From contig CM049313.1 in the NCBI GenBank assembly GCA_026874595.1, positions 17,107,508 through 17,171,507 of the forward strand: 64,000 nt of DNA, in the 5' to 3' direction. The notes beneath the pieces are model-generated. The model was not told the origin of the DNA, made no database searches, and saw only the letters and a program-made list of their open reading frames with translations. Positions within the stretch are counted from its first letter, which is position 1. Each line of letters opens with the position of its first letter. This document shows positions 61,601 through 64,000 of the stretch, piece by piece. The position numbers were made by a program, and so were the translations under genes. Source of the DNA: Sipunculus nudus. Lineage: Eukaryota > Annelida > Sipuncula > Golfingiida > Sipunculidae.

Positions 61601-64000
61601 GCGTATGTTGACAAAAGACACAAATTCAAGCTAAGGTGGTTGGTTGCATATATTCAGAAGTTCAAAGTCTCTTGTTGCAAAACCTCTTTGCAAAATTGGG
61701 TTTGTGTTACTTGTCTTCAGATGTCCTTGTTCAATTGTATTTTGTGGACGTTACAAACAGGTAGATATGAGCAAAAACGAACAGCCTGTGTGCGGTTGGA
61801 TCAGCGTTTCTGGCCTACTTTGTAAAAGGTTTAAGGAATATACTTTAGTTAATAGACGTAAGATATTCAACTAGACCGGAAATCACTTATGTTCAAAAAC
61901 ACCTGTGACTAGGAGGTAACGTTTTGATCTTTGTATGTTTGATTGAGGTTTTTTTAGTGTTAGAACTAAAGTCTTGGTTGGGCCGTTACGATAGTCTGGT
62001 TTATTTCCGCAAGACCACCTGTTTTTTGCTATGAAGTTTATATTCGTTACATTCCAAGGAGAAAGCCTGTTAATGTGTGGTAGAATATTTAAGGGCCTAG
62101 TTTTTAATATGGTAAATACCTTCTAGAAGAAACATAATTATTTTACATATGATATATCAGTCTAAATGTTACAACATATTGGGCCCTTCAAAGACGATTA
62201 AAAATGGTCCCATGCACAACTGCATCGATTGACAGCCGCCGATTGGATTATGTCATGTTACCCTTTAAAAAAATATAACCAACTAAAACAAAGATGGCTA
62301 CTCACACAGAGACACACCTGATCTGTGAGACCTTAGTAAAGAGTAAAAGAAGTCGCAAAACATTATCTGAATTGTCTTATTATTCCTTAACTTAAAAATT
62401 CAGAAAGCTCAATATGGAAGTGAAGAAAACTTTAAGAAATTTATCTTCAAAAACAGGGTTTACAAAGGTTGATGGAACATTATATAGGTTAGGCTGGTCG
62501 AGTCGATGCTATGGTTAAGACCTTATTCCTCCCACTAACAGAGCCATCATGCTCTTACTGTGTCGCTAAGCACAGGAACTGCCAATTCGCGGGGAATTAT
62601 ATACCTAAATTAAGAGTTTGCATTGATTAACGTCCTTCCGTACATGGAATCACGTCTTACTTTCCTCAGCAAACGGTAATATTAAAGCCCAGGCGGGTAG
62701 GAATGGCCAGCTTAGTTATACCTTTTAGTTTTCAGATTTTACCAACCTGCATATAATCCGGACTCTGAGTAGCACAGTGTACCACCATCTCATTCTTCTC
62801 ACCTCCGGGAACAGCCAGAGCTGTCCGCATCCACATCACCCATCTCAAATACATTCGGGGGCGCCAAGAATGACTCGGCTGCAACGGCGTCCTGTATCAG
62901 ATAAAAGTTGATGGAACGGTGTTTTTCTATAGATTAACATTTTGAAAGTTTTAGGTGTATTTTTTTAATTATTATTTGATATTAAAATGTAAAAAACCGC
63001 TGTGGTACTTTGTACGAGAATGATAAAACTGCGATACAATTATCTAATGAATTGTTAAGAATCCTCCAGTATAAAAGAACGTAACACCGCCAAATGCAAA
63101 GAAAATGCTGGAAGCTGCTTTTAATCAGGTGAGAAATTGGACACAAGCCTTAAGTTAAATGGCAGTGTTCTTAGGTTTTTGAATGCAGAGGGTTAAGAAT
63201 AGAATATCTTAAACGTAAAGGTTTAAATGTAAAAGGTGGAATACGTGCTTAAAGGCTTGTATTGTTCAGTTTATAGGTTTTTTATGAAGATGTGTAAATT
63301 AATACCAACCATGCAGACATCTTTATAGGCACCTAATAGTTGGTGCAGAACTAATTTTTGGTACGGCCTCATAAATGCCCGTTTTTCTCATTAAGTTGTC
63401 GGAAACGATGTCGAGTGTGTCACTGGCGGCCCAAATTTTGCCTACACATCTTGAGAAATTTGACATAATTTATGAAATTTCGCAAAGGCCTACCACAGCG
63501 CCATCAACCGACACTACAACATTCTACCAAGGGAAGACACGGTACATTGAAAACACAGTGGCACTGATTTCCGTTTTTATTTGGGTTTTGAAATATCGGA
63601 AACTATGACATTTATGTCGAAGGGGTATTATTTTCCATATAATCCCTTTAATCTGGAGAAATAAGACTTTTTTATTAGGACAAGCCAGCCTAGTGGCTCG
63701 GACCTGTCCCACCGTAAAACCGGGTAATATGGCAGGAATACAAAATTTCTTACCTTAGTGGTTAAAATTGTGGGAACAATATCTTCATATTCAATCTGAA
63801 CTTTCTCTGAAGCTTGTTTGGCCTTGTCTCTTGACTCGGCTACAATCACTCCAATCGGATGTCCCACACAAGTTACCTTCACGGATAAGACAAAAGTCTG
63901 CTAGCTTTGTATAATATCTTCATATTGTAATCTGACTTATAGGTGCTGAATAAAACTTTTCCTACACAAACCTATATTCTTAAAATAAAAAAAATGACCT
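19189..64000 (-). CDS. XDH: Xanthine dehydrogenase/aldehyde oxidase-like gene, molybdopterin-domain half; 5' part outside window; exon block repeated four times
   Basis: Family members are cytosolic homodimeric molybdenum hydroxylases that oxidise purines (XDH) or aldehydes and N-heterocycles (AOX), passing electrons from the Mo cofactor through Fe-S centres to FAD. Eighteen exons read from unit A down to the stop give about 714 residues, matching the usual distance from about residue 600 to the C-terminus (bovine numbering is used throughout). Landmarks in order: [55 protein letters not shown] and GEPP. Fe-S and FAD exons are absent, so the gene starts beyond 64000. Exons e1-e8 recur in four tandem units, and every e6 copy has an in-frame TGA, so the visible gene is probably not translatable as a standard enzyme. 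Glu802, Arg880 and the Phe1009 loop are altered, so XDH versus AOX-like is unsettled and the symbol is family-level only. Confidence 0.88.
19577..19630. repeat. Mixed (AT)n/(AC)n microsatellite in the last intron
   Basis: TATATATACATATATCTATACATA and so on, grading into (CA)n just before the donor of the penultimate exon. Confidence 0.9.
19646..19813 (-). CDS. XDH: XDH-like exon, penultimate
   Basis: The 168 nt exon has phase 0 at both ends, a TTTCAG acceptor and a GTGACG donor. Its 56 residues start GYGRLMLEH and contain [10 protein letters not shown], matching the family segment that ends YASK just before the GEPP exon. No disruptions are seen. Confidence 0.92.
20020..20091. repeat. (AT)n microsatellite in an intron
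   Basis: Near-perfect AT dinucleotides just beyond the donor of the exon ending at 20118. Confidence 0.97.
20118..20204 (-). CDS. XDH: XDH-like exon with the IGQ cofactor motif
   Basis: The 87 nt exon encodes 29 residues in phase 0, starting [11 protein letters not shown] and containing [11 protein letters not shown]. The IGQ glutamine is a conserved contact of the pterin cofactor. It has a TACAG acceptor and a GTCAG donor. An (AT)n tract lies in the intron just downstream of the donor. Confidence 0.93.
21512..21626 (-). CDS. XDH: XDH-like exon ([11 protein letters not shown])
   Basis: The 115 nt exon enters with one base completing a split codon and leaves in phase 0 at GTAAGT. It encodes [19 protein letters not shown], one of the most conserved stretches of the family, followed by AHQ. 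The upstream stretch IKTKQGRMH is lineage-specific. Confidence 0.93.
21636..21885. repeat. ~42 bp minisatellite in an intron
   Basis: GTTGATCAAGCATATATATC-type units start at about 21638, 21681, 21720, 21762 and 21807, then fade out. The array abuts the acceptor of the exon starting at 21626. Confidence 0.8.
22180..22232 (-). CDS. XDH: XDH-like short exon (DSVSLSAT)
   Basis: The 53 nt exon encodes [17 protein letters not shown] plus two bases of the next codon. It has a TTTCAG acceptor and a GTATGT donor. It matches the AYMDTVSLSAT region of XDH, and its phase joins correctly to the exons on both sides. Confidence 0.9.
22233..25049 (-). other. Intron of the XDH-like gene
   Basis: Holds an 18-base poly-G run near 23383-23399, an (AT)n/(GT)n tract at 24212-24293 and several ATGTGTACATTC-type words at 22810-22915 and 23820-23900. 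No exon of the gene is missing here by phase. Confidence 0.75.
24212..24293. repeat. (AT)n/(GT)n microsatellite
   Basis: AT dinucleotides with CACA and GTGT interruptions. Confidence 0.95.
25050..25120 (-). CDS. XDH: XDH-like short exon (RLEPY)
   Basis: The 71 nt exon enters with two bases of a split alanine codon, then reads [20 protein letters not shown] and ends at a tryptophan codon before GTAGGT. It matches the KRLEPY segment of XDH and AOX. Confidence 0.9.
25616..25748 (-). CDS. XDH: XDH-like exon (SETST, DVNG) with a non-consensus donor
   Basis: The 133 nt exon starts VASRALGIP and contains [14 protein letters not shown] and [10 protein letters not shown]. The tempting donor GTAGGT just after AAA would break the frame; using GTTTTC seven bases later joins the split codon G|CA and restores AVKVACEK. 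XDH has two alanines next to the substrate after VPN; here the local sequence is NTNGSRGS, closer to the glycine-rich AOX version. Confidence 0.88.
25967..26065 (-). CDS. XDH: XDH-like exon with GGTEMGQGL
   Basis: The 99 nt exon is phase 0 at both ends, with a TTTAG acceptor and a GTAAGG donor. Its 33 residues start [14 protein letters not shown] and include the molybdopterin motif [15 protein letters not shown]. It is intact. Confidence 0.94.
26440..26600. repeat. Pearl-like or Helitron-like repeat remnant in an intron
   Basis: GACGG/GACAG-rich tract (26519-26556) followed by a near-palindrome TACGTCCTGTC-ATG-GACGGGCGTA (26574-26598) and TAAAA. The combination resembles ends of non-autonomous elements described from molluscs; the class is a guess. 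Confidence 0.35.
27069..27150 (-). CDS. XDH: XDH-like exon ([13 protein letters not shown]), shortened Phe1009 loop
   Basis: The 82 nt exon enters with one base of a split arginine codon and ends PFLNQ before GTAAAT. Between FG and PFLNQ it has only LPK, where typical XDH has a five-residue loop carrying Phe1009 and Thr1010, which hold the purine ring. The loop is two residues shorter and lacks both. Confidence 0.9.
27405..27467. repeat. (AT)n followed by (AG)n
   Basis: Compound microsatellite forming the tail of the tRNA-like element at 27497-27571 when read on the minus strand. Confidence 0.95.
27497..27571 (-). mobile_element. tRNA-derived SINE head
   Basis: On the minus strand CATGGCCAAGAGGACTAAGG (A-box-like) is followed at tRNA spacing by GTGGGTTCGAAACCCAC, a near-perfect T-arm/B-box. 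A short inverted partial copy, GGGTTCGATTCCCACTGGCA, lies on the plus strand at about 27714. Microsatellite tail and intronic position favour a SINE over a functional tRNA. Confidence 0.6.
27872..28017 (-). CDS. XDH: XDH-like exon (KCWQECL)
   Basis: The 146 nt exon is the first single-copy exon after the repeated block. It starts [11 protein letters not shown] and contains [14 protein letters not shown] and VEQFN. It begins in phase 0, compatible with e8 of unit A, and ends AG| before GTCCGT, completing arginine with the next exon. Confidence 0.92.
28339..28530 (-). CDS. XDH: XDH-like exon e8, unit A (TAFRGFG)
   Basis: The 64-codon, phase 0/0 exon has an intact CCAG acceptor and a GTAATA donor. 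It encodes [17 protein letters not shown], then [15 protein letters not shown] with the conserved Arg912 and Phe914 positions. The residue aligned with the purine-binding Arg880 is His, in VANH. Confidence 0.92.
28701..30110. other. A-only segment of the intron between e7 and e8
   Basis: In B, C and D the sequence GCGCAAATG runs straight into TTTATCTCC; in A these are separated by 1,410 bp. The segment contains a G-rich stretch (28735-28900) that resembles the one at 30835-30960, and a part (about 28995-29035) that is an inverted copy of 28641-28680 just outside it. The shared TG at the ends fits a deletion in the ancestor of B-D as well as an insertion in A. No gene is recognised. Confidence 0.8.
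30275..30362. repeat. (GA)n microsatellite, unit A
   Basis: Two (GA)n blocks split by a short AATGAGCGAGAAAT interruption. Confidence 0.95.
31061..31990. repeat. Three degenerate ~320-360 bp tandem sub-repeats inside each unit
   Basis: The phrase CTCCATGA-CAATATGCATGC recurs at about 31094, 31411 and 31772, each followed by a poly-G run and by TTCTAGGTCAAA. The first two start with GGTGGCGCCACC or AGGCGCCACC. The same set lies in units B (about 40720-41650) and D (about 57840-58770) and is deleted from C. The poly-G runs differ in length between units. Confidence 0.75.
32636..32722 (-). CDS. XDH: XDH-like exon e7, unit A (VGFMQDGR)
   Basis: The 29-codon, phase 0/0 exon starts [14 protein letters not shown] and ends [10 protein letters not shown] before GTAAGT, with an ACCAG acceptor. 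It is present in A, B and D and deleted in C. Confidence 0.9.
33187..33274 (-). pseudogene. XDH: XDH-like exon e6, unit A, with in-frame TGA
   Basis: The 88 nt exon enters with one base after e5 and reads [19 protein letters not shown], then KSHGML, then TGA (33196-33198), then RYK before GTAAG. The stop occupies the small-residue position of the family LARYK/LGKYK motif; a single GGA-to-TGA change would explain it. Splice sites and phase are otherwise good. Skipping this exon would shift the frame, because 88 is not a multiple of 3. Confidence 0.9.
33775..33844 (-). CDS. XDH: XDH-like exon e5, unit A (GGSFGGK)
   Basis: The 70 nt exon begins GT of a split glycine codon and reads [20 protein letters not shown]. 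The donor is GTACGT after ATG AA, so that e5 and e6 together read AMKYNKPVRC. The residue after GGK, Glu802 in XDH, is Gln. Confidence 0.9.
34471..34534 (-). CDS. XDH: XDH-like exon e4, unit A (VPANRIV)
   Basis: The 64 nt exon encodes [20 protein letters not shown] plus V and one base, with a TACAG acceptor and a GTATGT donor. It matches the LGVPANRI segment leading into the GG-FGGK loop. Confidence 0.91.
35960..36181 (-). CDS. XDH: XDH-like exon e3, unit A (PQEHFYME)
   Basis: The 222 nt, 74-codon, phase 0/0 exon starts [13 protein letters not shown] and contains [20 protein letters not shown], with the conserved cofactor-contacting Gln767, then [12 protein letters not shown]. The acceptor is TACAG and the donor GTTGG. 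Confidence 0.93.
37044..37166 (-). CDS. XDH: XDH-like exon e2, unit A (VGHPIGV)
   Basis: The 41-codon, phase 0/0 exon starts [19 protein letters not shown] and ends [11 protein letters not shown] before GTAAGA. It corresponds to the family segment following ...FAKDK. Confidence 0.92.
38197..38372 (-). CDS. XDH: XDH-like exon e1, unit A (TSSRAHARI)
   Basis: The 176 nt exon opens with two bases of a split codon, so its true upstream exon must end in phase 1. It encodes [38 protein letters not shown] and DTLFATDK. It is the first exon of the Mo domain visible here. The only upstream neighbour on this chromosome is e8 of unit B, which ends in phase 0 and cannot join in frame. Confidence 0.91.
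38625..39080. promoter_or_regulatory. Cluster of CCAAT and GC-box-like words between units
   Basis: AGCCAATCAG (38632), GGCTCCGCCCATT (38671), GATTGGCTCCG (39010) and CTGATTGGAC (39063) lie within 450 bp between e1 of unit A and e8 of unit B, and recur at the B/C and C/D junctions. Such words occur in NF-Y and Sp1-type promoters, but no TATA or initiator was identified. Confidence 0.2.
39418..48033 (-). pseudogene. XDH: XDH-like exon set e1-e8 of unit B
   Basis: Exons at 47858-48033 (e1), 46705-46827 (e2), 45622-45843 (e3), 44134-44197 (e4), 43438-43507 (e5), 42850-42937 (e6, TGA at 42859-42861), 42299-42385 (e7) and 39418-39609 (e8). Splice sites match unit A except at e8, where the acceptor AG is changed to CG (T to G on the plus strand at 39611). 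e8 also differs from A by two residues: AELDG for AELGG and SDTAF for SATAF. The in-frame TGA and the lost acceptor both argue against a functional product. Confidence 0.9.
39943..40022. repeat. (GA)n microsatellite, unit B
   Basis: Same locus as in unit A, with a short first block and a long second block. Confidence 0.95.
49079..55520 (-). pseudogene. XDH: XDH-like exon set of unit C (e7 deleted)
   Basis: Exons at 55345-55520 (e1), 54192-54314 (e2), 53108-53329 (e3, one Ala to Val change giving LVPPN), 51621-51684 (e4), 50925-50994 (e5), 50337-50424 (e6, TGA at 50346-50348) and 49079-49270 (e8). e7 is absent. e6 to e8 would still join in phase. e8 has the same lost acceptor as unit B (G at 49272) and reads QAFFLS where the others have QALFLS. 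Confidence 0.9.
49605..49669. repeat. (GA)n microsatellite, unit C
   Basis: Same locus, intermediate length. Confidence 0.95.
56566..63876 (-). pseudogene. XDH: XDH-like exon set e2-e8 of unit D
   Basis: Exons at 63754-63876 (e2, acceptor AAG instead of TAG), 62747-62891 (e3, 145 nt instead of 222), 61259-61322 (e4), 60563-60632 (e5), 59975-60062 (e6, TGA at 59984-59986), 59424-59510 (e7) and 56566-56757 (e8, acceptor intact). The 77 bp loss in e3, around 62823-62827, removes the stretch with PQEHFYME and shifts the frame. Confidence 0.9.
57091..57148. repeat. (GA)n microsatellite, unit D
   Basis: Same locus, shortest copy of the four. Confidence 0.95.

Larger units (their letters stand above)
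56332..64000 (-). repeat. Tandem unit D (at least 7,669 bp, runs off the window)
   Basis: Direct copy containing e8 to e2; e1 would lie beyond 64000. Similarity to A-C breaks down in the last six or seven bases (from about 63994), so a sequence difference may start there. Confidence 0.93.

Overview
The window reads as metazoan nuclear DNA: AT-rich, intron-dense, full of (AT)n and (GA)n microsatellites, tRNA-derived SINE-like units, short inverted-repeat transposons and long tandem repeats. The repeat style suggests a marine invertebrate, most likely a mollusc such as a bivalve. That is inference; no species-diagnostic gene is present.

Only one protein gene can be recognised, on the minus strand from 64000 down to its stop codon at 19189. 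It is a member of the molybdenum hydroxylase family (xanthine dehydrogenase / aldehyde oxidase). Only the molybdopterin half is in the window, roughly residue 600 of about 1,330 to the C-terminus. The Fe-S and FAD half must lie beyond position 64000. The last ten exons (28017 down to 19189) are single-copy, phase-consistent and open.

The eight exons before them (called e1 to e8 here, 5' to 3') sit in a block that is tandemly repeated head to tail: unit A 28105-39183 (11.1 kb), B 39184-48844 (9.7 kb), C 48845-56331 (7.5 kb) and D 56332 to the window end. The units are nearly identical, introns included. All four carry the same in-frame TGA in e6. B and C have lost the AG splice acceptor of e8, C has lost e7 in a 2.16 kb deletion, and D has a 77 bp frameshifting deletion in e3. 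The phase of e8 does not fit e1, so an array-length transcript cannot be read as a tandem-domain protein. The visible part therefore looks like an amplified, decaying gene segment attached to an intact 3' end, unless the TGA is bypassed or an assembly error is involved. Several active-site positions that define xanthine oxidation are substituted.

Positions 1-19188 contain no protein gene I can recognise. From 3.6 to 16.2 kb the DNA is a mosaic of repeats: four arrays of a 21 bp minisatellite built on the palindrome TGTGCGCACA, a ~328 bp tandem repeat, a putative solo LTR, a transposon with long terminal inverted repeats and a clear target duplication, and local duplications and inversions of these blocks. 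A TTAA-flanked foldback element lies at 18149-18787, just past the 3' end of the gene.
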